Below, one piece after another: positions 52,876-63,400 of a DNA stretch of 64,000 bases. Both the position numbers and the translations under genes were made by a program. Source of the stretch: Planctomycetota bacterium (GTDB lineage Bacteria > Planctomycetota > Planctomycetia > Planctomycetales > Planctomycetaceae); the NCBI GenBank assembly GCA_027623235.1, contig JAQBVJ010000013.1:23631-87630 (forward strand). Direction: 5' to 3'. Below the pieces are notes generated by a model. The model made no database searches. It saw only the letters and a list, made by a program, of their open reading frames with translations, and had not been told where the DNA came from. The first letter of the stretch is position 1, and the number at the start of each line of letters is the position of its first letter.

Positions 52876-54096
52876 ATGAGTGAAGGGAATCCCCTCGCAC
52901 CGGAGAATCCGGAACTGACACCCGGAACACGGATCGAGTCGACCGGAGTGCTGGCCAGTCACCGAAAGACGATTCAGATCGTCGCGGCCAGTGCCGGAGC
53001 ACTTCTTCTGGCTGGAATCATCTTTCAGCTGGGCCGTGCCCAATCGACAAATGCCGCGGAAGGAAGTGGCACAGGAGACGCAGTCGCGCGGCCAGCCGGC
53101 AATGTCGAGCTTGCGGCGAAGGTGACTCGGAACGGACGCAGCATTCAAATTCCTCTCGACAATGTCGCGCGGGAATGTCTGCTTCGAGTTGGCAACGAAG
53201 TTCTGGACAGCATGCTGAACCGGGCCGTCATCCAGCTTGCCTGCGAAGAACAGGGCGTCGCTGTGACTCAGGCTGAAGTCGAGCAGGAGATCACCCGGAT
53301 CGCTCAGCAGTTTAAAATTCCGGTTGAAAACTGGGTCGCCATGCTGCAGCAGGAGCGAAATATTTCCCCCGAGCAGTACAGCCGTGACATCATCTGGCCG
53401 ATGCTGGCTTTGAAGAAGCTCGCCGGCTCAAAAGTCGACGTCACCGACGAGGACATGCACAAGGCCTTCACACGACATTACGGCCCCCGGATTAAGTGCC
53501 GCATGATCATGTGCGACAATCTTCGCAGAGCCAACGAAGTGTGGCAGCAGGCGAAACTGCAGCCGGAAGAATTCGAACGACTCGCACGCGACCACTCGAT
53601 CGACCCGAACAGCCGATCGCTGGGCGGCAGTGTCCCGCCGATCGCCCGCTATTCCGGTAACGACGACATCGAAACAGCCGCCTTCAAACTGCGCGACGGC
53701 GAGATTTCTCACATCATCAACATCGGATTTAATCGCTACGTCATCCTGAAAAGCGAGGGGATGACAAAGCAACTGGTCACCGACCCGAAACAGGTTCAGG
53801 CCGAACTGCACGCCGACCTGATTGAGCAGAAAGTCGAAGAGGCCATTGCGAAACTCTTCGACGGCCTCAAGAAGAGCACCCGTATCGACAACTACTGGAA
53901 CCAGACAACCACTGGAGACGTGACTCAGGTTTCCGGTAAGACGACTCCTGGAAGTGGCATCCGCCAGGCTTCTGAAGTTCGGCCTGCCGCCGCCGGATCG
54001 GCACCTCGAACTCCCGGAAGCCGCACCAGTGGAACAGCCGCGCCGGCCGGTCGATCCTCACTGTCGCTGCCGTCACCAACACAACCCGGAAGGTAG
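52876..54096 (+). CDS. Membrane-anchored PpiC-type peptidyl-prolyl isomerase
   Basis: This 406-residue protein has one membrane segment near the N-terminus (IVAASAGALLLAGIIFQLG, about residues 36-54). A SurA/PrsA-like helical domain follows (RECLLRVGNEVLDSMLNRAV, EVEQEITRIAQQFKIPVENW). A parvulin domain lies at about residues 205-300: RIKCRMIMCDNLRRANEVWQ, EEFERLARDHSIDPNSRSLG and GFNRYVILKSEG. The tail is Pro/Ser/Gly-rich and presumably disordered. It is expected to assist folding of exported proteins. The strong terminator at 54141 follows the stop. Confidence 0.88.
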   Translation: MSEGNPLAPENPELTPGTRIESTGVLASHRKTIQIVAASAGALLLAGIIFQLGRAQSTNAAEGSGTGDAVARPAGNVELAAKVTRNGRSIQIPLDNVARECLLRVGNEVLDSMLNRAVIQLACEEQGVAVTQAEVEQEITRIAQQFKIPVENWVAMLQQERNISPEQYSRDIIWPMLALKKLAGSKVDVTDEDMHKAFTRHYGPRIKCRMIMCDNLRRANEVWQQAKLQPEEFERLARDHSIDPNSRSLGGSVPPIARYSGNDDIETAAFKLRDGEISHIINIGFNRYVILKSEGMTKQLVTDPKQVQAELHADLIEQKVEEAIAKLFDGLKKSTRIDNYWNQTTTGDVTQVSGKTTPGSGIRQASEVRPAAAGSAPRTPGSRTSGTAAPAGRSSLSLPSPTQPGR

Positions 54097-54140
54097 CCAC
54101 ACCCGTGCCAGGCACGACTCGAAAGTACTGACAATAATCG

Positions 54141-54183
54141 CCGGCCCTGATGTCTCAACTGAGACCAGGGCCGGTTTCTTTTT
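54141..54183 (+). terminator. Intrinsic terminator after the PpiC-type gene
   Basis: CCGGCCCTG pairs with CAGGGCCGG, with an inner GTCTC/GAGAC helix and AACT loop (54141-54174), followed by TTTCTTTTT. It begins 45 bases after the stop at 54096. Confidence 0.9.
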
Positions 54184-54206
54184 GGACTTCAAAAAGTTGA
54201 GTCGCA

Positions 54207-54284
54207 GGCCGGACCAGACGCAGCGCCGTTCCGGCAATACGAACGATTCAGGACTGCCGGAGCGGCGCTGCGCTTGTTCCGGCC
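54207..54284 (-). repeat. REP-like palindrome, family A, copy 3 (inverted orientation)
   Basis: GGCCGGACCAGACGCAGCGC and GCGCTGCGCTTGTTCCGGCC form the arms, with a central CCGTTCCGGCAATACGAACG. The flanking leader, seen on the other strand as GAAGAGGCTGCGAGTTTTCA (54285-54308 region), shows that the copy is inverted relative to those at 6384 and 43544. Confidence 0.8.
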
Positions 54285-54375
54285 GACTGAAAACTCGCAG
54301 CCTCTTCGAGTGACCAACGGGAGAGAATTCAGACTCACTGTTCGCGATGGACTTCGCTGATTTGCACGAGAACCC

Positions 54376-54384
54376 TGCTATACT
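54376..54384 (+). promoter_or_regulatory. Possible extended -10 promoter of the propeller gene
   Basis: TGCTATACT at 54376-54384 fits the extended -10 consensus (TGnTATAAT, one mismatch). It is 30 bases before the start at 54415. No good -35 accompanies it. Confidence 0.4.
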
Positions 54385-54414
54385 GAACGTTCCAATTCCT
54401 GGTGACAGAAAATC

Positions 54415-57400
54415 ATGCAGGCAACTCATCGATTCATTTTCCGTTTCCGGCTGAGTCTCACGCTAGGGCTTGCCCTTGCTGTTTCGGCGCCTTCGATCGG
54501 TGCCGAGCCGCTGACTCAACTCGAACAGGCGGTCCTGAAGCACAGCCTTTATCGCGACGCGGACGTGGTGCGGCGGTTTCAACGCGGCGTGGCCGCGCAG
54601 GAACAGGGCGAGCTGCTTCGGGCGCTCTCTCTTTATCAGAGCATTCTTGCCGGAACTTCTGATTCGATTTTCTGGGATGTTGAACCCGCATCGGGTGCCG
54701 GCGCGACCGTCGATCCTCTGGCCGCGTCGCGCAGGTCGTTCCGCAGCGTGCGGCAGGAAGTTCGGCGACGGCTGGAAGAATTGATCGAAGCTGACCCAGC
54801 TCTCTACGAGCGAACTCAGGAGCGTGAAGCGGAATTCCTGCTGAATGAAGCACGGGAGACCGGTAATCAGGCGACTCTGGAAGAAGTTGTGCGGCGATTC
54901 TTTGAGACGCGCGCGGGCTTTCGCGCGGTCGAGCAGCTTGCAACGCAGTGCCTCGACCAGAATTCCCCCGAGCAGGCGGCGCGACTTCTTCAGCGGCTCG
55001 TGGGATCGCGAGTTCATCGTAAGAGAATCAGCCGGTCCGTCATTGTGAAAGCCGGATGTTCGCTGCAGCTTTGCGGTCAGCACGAAGCGGCTCAGCAACT
55101 GCTTCAGCAGGCACAGCAGTCCGGCGTCGCGGCAGCGGAGCTTGCCGGAGCGGAAGAGGCGATCGCCGCTGCAACCGCAGCGTTTCAACCGAAGACTCGG
55201 TCGTTCGAATCACGAACGCCGTATGGAGACGTCACTCACAACGGCTCGGGCGACGGAACGGTCCCCTGGCTGAAGCCGGTCTGGTCGCAATCGTACGCAG
55301 AGCATGATCCGTTTGAGGCTCTGGTCGCCTGGGAACGCGATCGGGTTTCGGATGAACTCAAAGAAATCGGCACGGTCTCTGCGTCGCTGATTGTCAGTGG
55401 GCAGTTGATCTTTCGTGACTTCGACGGCATCCGATCCGTCGATCCTCACAGCGGAAAACTGCTCTGGCGATTCGACAACTCGATGAGCGTTCCCCGAATC
55501 GGCCGGGCCATCGAGACCGCGTTTTATGCGCGAGAGGACGACCGCGTCGCCGAGCTTGCCTGGTTCGGCAACGCGATGCTGGGCCAACTGACCTCGGACG
55601 GCGAACGGGTTTTCGGAGTCGATCTACTCAGTTTTTCCGCCGCAGACTTTGACTCCGATGTAGCGCCGCGAAGCCAGCGGGACGTTGAGGCTCACAATCA
55701 GCTTGTCGCTCTCGATGTTCCTGCCGTCGCCGCCGGGCCCACGCCGGCATCGCCTCGCGCACCGAGAATCGCATGGCGAATTGGAGGCAGCCCCGGCCCG
55801 TCGCCGGCCGATCCGCTCGCCGGGCACTTGTTTCTCGGCCCACCGTTACCGGTCGGGGGCGTCGTGTTTGCGGTGACCGAATCTCAGCGCGAGCTATGCC
55901 TGGTCAAGCTTGAAGCCGCGACCGGACGAGTCATGTGGATCCAGCGGTTTGGCCTCGTCGAACAATCGGTGTTTGACGACGAGCAGACTCATCGGGCGAT
56001 GGCCTCGTACCTGCCGGCTTTTTCCGACGGACTTGTGATCTGCCCGACGGGCTCCGGACTCGTCGTGGCGGTCGACGCCCTCTTTGGGGAAATTGCCTGG
56101 GCCGCTCACTGCGGAGAATTCGCGACCGCTGGACTCCGAGGTTCCTCGACCACGATTTCAAAGCGTCCGTATGGTTCGCCAGGCTTTCCGAGCCCGCCGA
56201 CGATTCACGGGGACGCGGTTGTGTACCTGCCGAAAGTCTCAAATCAGGTTCACTGTCTCAGTCTTTCGACCGGCAGCCGAGTCTGGAGGGCACCACGTCT
56301 GGACGCACTTTACGTTGGCTCGGTGACCGACCAGGGCGTGCTGGTCATCGGCGAGAACCGGATGCGGCTGCTTTCGCTGGTGGATGGTCACGAAATCTGG
56401 TCGACGGCGATGCCTGTTCCGTCGGGCCGCGGAACTCGATCCGGCGACACATTCATGCTGCCGATGAAATCCGGCTCAGTCGCTGTCGTCGACCTGGCGA
56501 CCGGCGCCATTTTGTCTCAGGCCGATCAACTTGAGAATTCGTTTCGGAGAACGGCTGATTCCGGTGGGCTTCCTGATGCCGACGAAATGGACCTTGCCGA
56601 ATTCGGACTCGCCAGTCTGCATGTGCGATCGAGCCTTCGGCCAGGCAACCTGCTGCTGCACGATGGTCTGGTGATTTCGACCGGGCCGCGATACGTCACG
56701 GCGTTCCGCCAGGCCGAGTCGCTTATGCAGGAGCTTTATACGAAGGTCGCGACAACGAACGACGTCGAGGCGCAGGTGCTGACCGCTCAACTGGAGTTGT
56801 CGACCGGACGAATCGACGCGGCGGAAAAACGACTGACCGAACTTCTCAAGCAAGGCGATATTTCTCAGCACGAAGCGGCACGCAAACTTCTTTATCGGCT
56901 GCTGATCAGCCAGCTCAACGATCCCCCGAAAGCGCTGACCGATTCGCAACGCGCCCATCTGCTGAACACGATGGAGAGCCTGGCGAAGTCTCCTGACGAA
57001 AAGTGGCTGGCTTTTGTGGAGAGCACGCGACTGGCCGTCGATTTGAAAAACTGGAATCAGGCCTGGCCCGCCGTCAACCGGATGGCCACTTCGGATTTTT
57101 CTACATTCATCCAGGCCGGCACGGGCTCGCAAACAGTCGTGCGAACTGACGTGTGGGGGCAGAGTCTCGCCGCTCGAATCAAGGCGATCCGGCCAGACTT
57201 CGGACAGGAAGCTCCTGTCGATCTCGACGCGTTTCGAGAGGTGCGGAATGGCAGCACGGCTTCGCTTCGCACATTCCTGCGGCTGCAACAGGGACCAAAG
57301 CTCGCCGGCCGCGTTCGCAACCGGCTTGCCGACAGACTGATTGAGGAAGGCTCCTACCAGGAAGCCGAGCTGTTGCTCATTGAGAATCGGTCGCGGTCAA

Positions 57401-59106
57401 TGGGCGAATCCCGGGCCGTCGCTGGCCTGCTGCTCATCTCGCTGTGGGACCAGCTCGGCCTGCACGGCGAGGCGGGAATCGCTCTGGCCGAGTTTGCCCA
57501 GGAATATTCCGATGTTTCGTTACCGACCATTCACGAGGATCGTCTAACGAGCCTCACGAAGAGGGACGGCGTTCGAGCCGCGCTTGACCTGCGTGATTCC
57601 GCCCTGCTCGATGGGCGAGCGATGATTGACAGCTTCGGAAAATCGTCGCTCACGCGAGGCGTCTTTGAAGATCGGCAGCCGCTGCCCTGGCGAGTCGATC
57701 GTGTTGCCGTGAGAAAGTTTTCGCTCGACAGCACGCGTCCGGAACTCGGCAGCACATGGACGAGCGGTCGCGTACTCAACATTGGTAAACGGTGCGGTTT
57801 CGACCTGCTGCGACGCGGAAACCTCAACAGCACGGACTGGCTTCTCGTCGATCGCTTCGGCGGGAATGAACGAGGCAGCATTGAAATGCCGGGCCGAACG
57901 AGCCTGCCGGTTCCGTCTCAGTACCGCATGATCGGTCACCTCATGCCCGTTGGATCACCCGCCGAAATGATGGGCGTCTCTCTGCTCGAGACGAACGGTC
58001 ACTCTCCGCTCTGGAAGCATCGCTTCCCGCGTATCCCCAGCGACAAACTCATTGAGGCTGGCCCGGCGACGCCGTCCGTATGCGTGTTCCAGACCCGAAA
58101 ACACCTCATTGGAATCCACCCCGGAACCGGGCGAGTTCTGTGGCGCAAATCGGATCTCGAACCAGACTGCGGCCTCTATGTCGAAAAGGAAGCCGGTTTG
58201 TTTGGCGACGATGAGATTCTCATCCTGTTTCACGCCGACCAGAAATCGTGGACGAAACTTTCGACCAGGACCGGCGAGACGCTTGGAACGGGAGAGCTCG
58301 ATATCGATTTTCGGTCTCCGCTGAAGTACGTCTTTGGACGAAAGCTGCTTCACATTCAGGTCGTCCGCGGCAACGGGGATGACACTCGGAAACGACTTCG
58401 CATCTGGGACCCGAAAACCAACGAGTTTGATTTTGACGAACCGATTGACGGTCGTTACTTCGCGACGAGGACTCCGGACGACCGTCTGTTCGCCATTCTG
58501 AACTTCGAGGTGCACCGGGACAAAGACGATCGCTCCGTCACGGAGTCGCACCTGCGGGTTTTCCAGATGCCCGATGCCAGGCTGGTTTCCGATGTCAAAC
58601 TGACTCCGGAGCAGACTGAGGGAATCAGCAGCCTTCGAATCTTTGCCGATGACGACACACTGTTTATTAACACGCAGCGGACTGTGAATACGATGGCACA
58701 GGTCAAGTATCACTACCTCGCATCTGATTCGACGCTGCCCGCGATTCCCGTGCAGCAGGGAACGCTCATCGCGCTGGACCGTGCCACCGGTCGGGAGTTG
58801 TGGAGCCGCCACTGTCTGTCGCGGACATTCCTCGAACTGGAACAGACCAACCTGCCATTCCTGATTTCCCTGTCGCGAGTCCGGCCTCGAAATCGGACAA
58901 ACATTCACGGCATCGAACTTGAGGCGGTTGACCGCCGAACGGGCGAAATCCTGGGAAGTCACCTGCAACTGATTCCTGACCGCTTCGTACATACTCGCAT
59001 GGATCGTGAAGAGGGGGTTCTGCAGTTGTTCGGCCTGACAAGTCGGGTCGATATCGACTTCAGCCGGAAAACTCAGCGAATTCTTGTGGAGCAGGAGCCC
59101 CTGTAA
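54415..59106 (+). CDS. Very large exported PQQ-type beta-propeller protein
   Basis: This 1563-residue protein has a signal peptide (MQATHRFIFRFRLSLTLGLA, then LAVSAPSIGA). After an N-terminal helical, TPR-like region (about residues 30-270), repeated WD/PQQ-like strands dominate two blocks separated by helices: DPHSGKLLWRFDN, ATGRVMWIQRFGLVEQ, ALFGEIAWAAHCG, VDGHEIWSTAMP, and near the C-terminus HPGTGRVLWRK and DRATGRELWSRH. The usual role of such propellers is a scaffold or a periplasmic dehydrogenase. No catalytic signature of a quinoprotein (Cys-Cys vicinal pair) was noticed, so a structural function is at least as likely. It is the largest gene in the window and has its own promoter-like -10. 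Confidence 0.88.
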   Translation: MQATHRFIFRFRLSLTLGLALAVSAPSIGAEPLTQLEQAVLKHSLYRDADVVRRFQRGVAAQEQGELLRALSLYQSILAGTSDSIFWDVEPASGAGATVDPLAASRRSFRSVRQEVRRRLEELIEADPALYERTQEREAEFLLNEARETGNQATLEEVVRRFFETRAGFRAVEQLATQCLDQNSPEQAARLLQRLVGSRVHRKRISRSVIVKAGCSLQLCGQHEAAQQLLQQAQQSGVAAAELAGAEEAIAAATAAFQPKTRSFESRTPYGDVTHNGSGDGTVPWLKPVWSQSYAEHDPFEALVAWERDRVSDELKEIGTVSASLIVSGQLIFRDFDGIRSVDPHSGKLLWRFDNSMSVPRIGRAIETAFYAREDDRVAELAWFGNAMLGQLTSDGERVFGVDLLSFSAADFDSDVAPRSQRDVEAHNQLVALDVPAVAAGPTPASPRAPRIAWRIGGSPGPSPADPLAGHLFLGPPLPVGGVVFAVTESQRELCLVKLEAATGRVMWIQRFGLVEQSVFDDEQTHRAMASYLPAFSDGLVICPTGSGLVVAVDALFGEIAWAAHCGEFATAGLRGSSTTISKRPYGSPGFPSPPTIHGDAVVYLPKVSNQVHCLSLSTGSRVWRAPRLDALYVGSVTDQGVLVIGENRMRLLSLVDGHEIWSTAMPVPSGRGTRSGDTFMLPMKSGSVAVVDLATGAILSQADQLENSFRRTADSGGLPDADEMDLAEFGLASLHVRSSLRPGNLLLHDGLVISTGPRYVTAFRQAESLMQELYTKVATTNDVEAQVLTAQLELSTGRIDAAEKRLTELLKQGDISQHEAARKLLYRLLISQLNDPPKALTDSQRAHLLNTMESLAKSPDEKWLAFVESTRLAVDLKNWNQAWPAVNRMATSDFSTFIQAGTGSQTVVRTDVWGQSLAARIKAIRPDFGQEAPVDLDAFREVRNGSTASLRTFLRLQQGPKLAGRVRNRLADRLIEEGSYQEAELLLIENRSRSMGESRAVAGLLLISLWDQLGLHGEAGIALAEFAQEYSDVSLPTIHEDRLTSLTKRDGVRAALDLRDSALLDGRAMIDSFGKSSLTRGVFEDRQPLPWRVDRVAVRKFSLDSTRPELGSTWTSGRVLNIGKRCGFDLLRRGNLNSTDWLLVDRFGGNERGSIEMPGRTSLPVPSQYRMIGHLMPVGSPAEMMGVSLLETNGHSPLWKHRFPRIPSDKLIEAGPATPSVCVFQTRKHLIGIHPGTGRVLWRKSDLEPDCGLYVEKEAGLFGDDEILILFHADQKSWTKLSTRTGETLGTGELDIDFRSPLKYVFGRKLLHIQVVRGNGDDTRKRLRIWDPKTNEFDFDEPIDGRYFATRTPDDRLFAILNFEVHRDKDDRSVTESHLRVFQMPDARLVSDVKLTPEQTEGISSLRIFADDDTLFINTQRTVNTMAQVKYHYLASDSTLPAIPVQQGTLIALDRATGRELWSRHCLSRTFLELEQTNLPFLISLSRVRPRNRTNIHGIELEAVDRRTGEILGSHLQLIPDRFVHTRMDREEGVLQLFGLTSRVDIDFSRKTQRILVEQEPL

Positions 59107-59331
59107 TGACGTATTTATAAGGAAGGCTCCGTCCTGTTTTCGGAGGCCGACTGACTTCGCATTTCGCCGTCATTCTGCCGTCTTTTTCCCAACTCCCGCT
59201 TGAGTCACGTCAGCGTCCGGACACTCGTCCAACAGGATCCTGCAGCAATCTCCGTCTGGTTTCTGCAGCCATCGGGCCGCTTCTTCATCATCCCGCCGAA
59301 TTCGGCAGGCCCTCGAGGAAGGAGGCACAGC

Positions 59332-60192
59332 ATGCGGTATCATCAGGTCAATCTGAGAGCGAACGACTCCACCGAGCTCTTCGTCCGCCAGTTCGTTCCT
59401 CGCGAAACGGAACGACCACACCGGACGCTGCTGGTCGTTCACGGGACCAGCGAGCACGGCGGTCGCTACCGCCACGTGGCCCAGGAAGCGGTCAATCGTG
59501 GCTGGGAGGTCATCATCCCCGATCTGCGAGGTCACGGAAACTCTCGCGGCGTCCCGGTTCACGTTGACGACTTCGAACGGTACCTCCAGGACCTCGACAC
59601 GCTGTTTCAGTTTTTCGAACTGAATCCGACACGCACCGCGATCATCGGTCACAGCTTCGGAGGCCTGATCAGCGCGCGATACGCGGAAACCCGTCCAACG
59701 CGGATGGCTGCACTCGTTCTGCTTTCGCCGCTGCTTGGCCTGCGGGTCAAAATCAGCCCGCTTTCGTACCTGCTCGGAAAATGCATGACGTTTGTGGCAC
59801 CGCGGACGCGTTTTCACAGCACGGTTCCGGTTGAGCACACGACCCGGAACGAGCGAGTGCTTCGGCATCGCCAGCAGGACAAGCTCATCCATCGAAGCAT
59901 CACCGCGTCATGGTTCTTCGAAATGAAATCGGCATTGGAAGCGGTCTGGAAGGAAGCTCCGGAAATCATTGTGCCGATGCTCACGCTGCAGGCTGGAGAC
60001 GATCAGATTGTGGAGCCCTCTGCCGCGGCTCCCTGGGTGGCAAAGACGAGCAGCAGAGACCGCAGCTTCCGCCTGCTGAAGGGCCACTACCACGAACTGC
60101 TTAACGAGCCGGACTGGCGCGAGACGCTCGCCCATCTGCTGTCCTGGCTGGAAACACGACTGCCGCGAGTCATGGCGACTGCGGAGGGATAG
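59332..60192 (+). CDS. Monoacylglycerol-lipase-like alpha/beta hydrolase
   Basis: The protein is 286 residues from ATG 59332, with a strong GGAAGGAGG upstream; the longer frame is not needed. The alpha/beta-hydrolase triad is visible as S108 (IIGHSFGGL), D224 (AGDDQIVEP) and H254 (GHYHELLNE). HGTSEHGGRYRH after strand 3 supplies the oxyanion-hole His-Gly, and PDLRGHGNSRG is typical of monoacylglycerol lipases. There is no signal peptide, so it is probably cytoplasmic. It would hydrolyse monoacylglycerols or related esters. Confidence 0.92.
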   Translation: MRYHQVNLRANDSTELFVRQFVPRETERPHRTLLVVHGTSEHGGRYRHVAQEAVNRGWEVIIPDLRGHGNSRGVPVHVDDFERYLQDLDTLFQFFELNPTRTAIIGHSFGGLISARYAETRPTRMAALVLLSPLLGLRVKISPLSYLLGKCMTFVAPRTRFHSTVPVEHTTRNERVLRHRQQDKLIHRSITASWFFEMKSALEAVWKEAPEIIVPMLTLQAGDDQIVEPSAAAPWVAKTSSRDRSFRLLKGHYHELLNEPDWRETLAHLLSWLETRLPRVMATAEG

Positions 60193-60260
60193 CCGTCCTG
60201 CCTGAGTCCCGCTCAACCTCGCGACGCTCTGATCGCGGTCAGCGAGACGATGTGTTTTCT

Positions 60261-60334
60261 TAGCGGAGCGGTGTAAGCCGCCCGGTTTTCGCAGTGAAAA
60301 CACACCCGGACCGGACGGCTTGCGTCGTGCCGCG
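60261..60334. repeat. REP-like palindrome, family B, copy 3
   Basis: TAGCGGAGCGGTGTAAGCCG and CCGGACGGCTTGCGTCGTGC form the arms around CGGTTTTCGCAGTGAAAACA. It lies between the lipase-like and the HtrA-HEAT genes, both on the plus strand. Confidence 0.75.
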
Positions 60335-60487
60335 AGTCAGGATCGTACGCGAATCCGGCAACCTTCCAGCAAGGCCACGTCCCGGCAATTCCGTGTGAAC
60401 TCCCACTCCCGTTCTTGAGCACACAGGTTCGGCAGTGCATGATGTGTCGCGAACAAGGCCCTGCGTTCGCGACTCCGGAGAGTTTTG

Positions 60488-63400
60488 ATGAACGACCATG
60501 AATTCAATCGAGATGGCCACGAAGAGCTCGAAGAAAATCGCGACGGCCTCATGCTGTTGCTTTTCGGCGTCGTCGCGCTCGGACTGCTCTGCGCTGCCAG
60601 TGCCGGCGTCTATTTTGTCGCCAATCACTTTCTGGGGGACGACGCACCTGCTGGCGTCGCCGAAGCAGAAACGCAGCCAACTCAACCCGTGATTGAAAAA
60701 TCCGAGCCGGACACAACCGGCGTCGTTCCGAACTCCACGACCGAAACGGCACTGGCAGAAGCAAGCGGGACTGCTCAACCGGCAACCGGTTCACCAGTCA
60801 CAACGCCGGAAGAATCGAAGCCAGCGGTCGAAGACCCCGAGACCGCGGCACAGCCGAAGAAAGTCTGGCCGCCCCGGAAACCGACCGAGGTTGCCGCTGC
60901 TCCTGGGAAACCTGACGAGCCGCCCGTTAAGAAGCCGGACACTGTCGCGTCGACCGGGCCTCCACAACCAGTGACACCAGCAGTTCCTTCGAAGCCGGAG
61001 CCAACGCTTCCGGAATCGACTCCTGCCGTAACGCCGAAGCCCGAACCCCCAAAAGTCGCGACCACCAAACCAGAAGTCGCGTCCCCGCCGGTGGTCAAGC
61101 CGGAGCCGCCTCGCAAGGTCACGCCTGAGCCACCGAAAGTCGTCGTCGCTGCGGGCGAGCCACTTGTCTACAACTGGTCGCCGGGACGGATTCACTCATG
61201 GACAATTTCGATGAAGGCCGACTTCGAGGATGAGACGGTCGAGGTCAATGGTCACACGCAGTTGTCCATCGGCGAGCCAGTGCAGCCTCCCCAGGCCAGC
61301 TCGCAACCGGAAAACGATGCGACTGGAACGGGCACAGGGTTTGTGATTTCGCCTGACGGATACCTTGTCACGTGCGCTCACGTTGTTCAGGGAGCGTCGA
61401 AAGTTGAAGTCCAGATTGGCGACAAGAAGTACGCCGGAAAAGTGATCGCCGTTGTCGGAGTTGACGACCTGGCCATCGTGAAAATCGAAGCGAAAGATCT
61501 GCCAGTCCTCCCGATTGCCGACTCCAGCAAAATACAGCTCGGTGAAGAAATTCTCGCCATCGGCTTCCCGCTGACCGACGTGCTTGGTGAGGGCCTCAAG
61601 GCGAGTCGCGGCACCATTGCGGGAATTATCCAGAAACAAAACGGGACGCGTTTTCAAATTGACGCGGCGATCAACCCCGGCAACAGCGGCGGCCCGGTCG
61701 TCAACCAGCGAGGCCAGATGATCGGCGTCGCAAGCTCGAAGCTTGTCGGGCTTCAGATTTCCCGACTGGGATTCTGCATCCCGTCAGAACGTGTCGCCGC
61801 ATTACTGAAAAAAGAGAAGATTGAGGGAACAGTCTCCGCCAACGGCGGCGAAGCTCTCAGCGGACCCGACCTGGTCAGTACGGTCGCCCCCTCGATCGCA
61901 CTCCTCAAAGTGACGATCGGCAATCAGGGAATCACCGGCCAGCCGGTTCGAATTTCGACGTCCGGCAGCTTCAACATTTCCCAGAAGTCAAAGCAGCAGA
62001 ACAATCGAGTCATCTTCCGCCCATCGCTCGGCAATCACAAAACGGACAACGGATTTCTCGTTGTGGACCGCTTCGGCGAAGTCGAGGAATTTGACGCTGC
62101 AAACCAGCTGCCGTTTCTCGGCGGCTCGATGCCGCTGCTCGCCGTTCACCCGTTCGACGAGACCGGACGCACTCAGTGGAGCCGCACTCAGGAAACAAAA
62201 ATCGTCGTCCAGAAAAGCCGGCTCCCATTCGGCATCACTCCACCTCGACGTCCCCCCAGTCCGTTTGGTCGACGCCCATTCGGCCGCGACCCGTTTACGG
62301 AAACTGTCAAGGAACTGCGGTCCATTCACGAACAGACCTTTGAAATCGAATCTGATTCGGCAGAAAACGTGATCATCGGCACGACAATGTCGCTGCGAAC
62401 GCTCGACAGCGAAGACAAGCCGTACTTGAAAATCACGGGAAAAGGCACGATCACATTCAACCGACCGCTCGGCATGGTCACGACTTATGAATTCCGCGAG
62501 ACCTACGAACGCAACGATGAAGACGGGCAGACGCGCGTTCCGGTTCTGATCACGGCGACTCGCGAAGAGGACGCAGCACTCAGGCAGCGAATTCTGAAGA
62601 TGGCCCAGCTGATGGCCGTTGCCGCAGAAAAAAGTGCCCGCACAGCCGCGGAGAAACCCGTCGAGTCGCCCGAGCAGCAGCTCGACGTGCTGCTGGCAAA
62701 GATCGCTGAAGACAAATCCAGCAAACGCAGTCCGGCCGGCAATCTCTACTCTCTGGAGCGAATGACCGTCGTCGCAGCTCGGCAGGAAGAGGTTGAGGCA
62801 CTGCTGATTGAAGAGCTTGCCAATTCCGACTTCACTCGTCAGCTGCCGGCCCTGAAAGCTCTTTCGAAATGGGGCACGAAGAACAGCATTCCCAAAATGA
62901 GTGAACTGGTCGGCAGCAGCAACATCAGCGTCGCCTTTGAGGCCATCCGGGCACTCGGTGCGACGGAAAGCCCGGACGCCATTCCCGCTCTCGTCGAAGC
63001 GCTGCGTTCCCAGATCAAGGGATCTCAGGCGTCGCAGGCACTGGTGAAGTTCGGGCCGGCGTGCGAGGAGCAGGTGATCGGTCTGCTGGGTGAGGCTGAC
63101 CGCAACACATTCCGCTACACGTGCGACGTCCTGCGAGCAGTCGGAAGCGAGAAATCTGTCGAGGCTCTTGAAGCGGCAGTGGCGGCAACTGACGATTTCG
63201 GCCGCAAGTCCAGCGCAAATCGGGCTCTTGCCGACGCTCGGAAAAGAGCAGACATCGCTGCGGCCACGAAGGAGTCCGGAGGCCAAAGCCCGAACGACCT
63301 GAAGCTGACTGCCGCTTTGAAAACACTCGCCGCTGAAAACTCGACGGTTGCAGACAAGTCACGAGCCCTCGTCGACATTCAATCGGTTCCACCTGTCGAG

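Noticed and set aside
61988..63286. A 432-codon minus-strand frame inside the HtrA-HEAT gene
   Set aside because: Shadow of the plus-strand gene; Arg/Gln-rich composition and no homology pattern. The same applies to long antisense frames at 6853-7827, 7734-8756, 28813-29892, 38960-40249 and 57955-58992.
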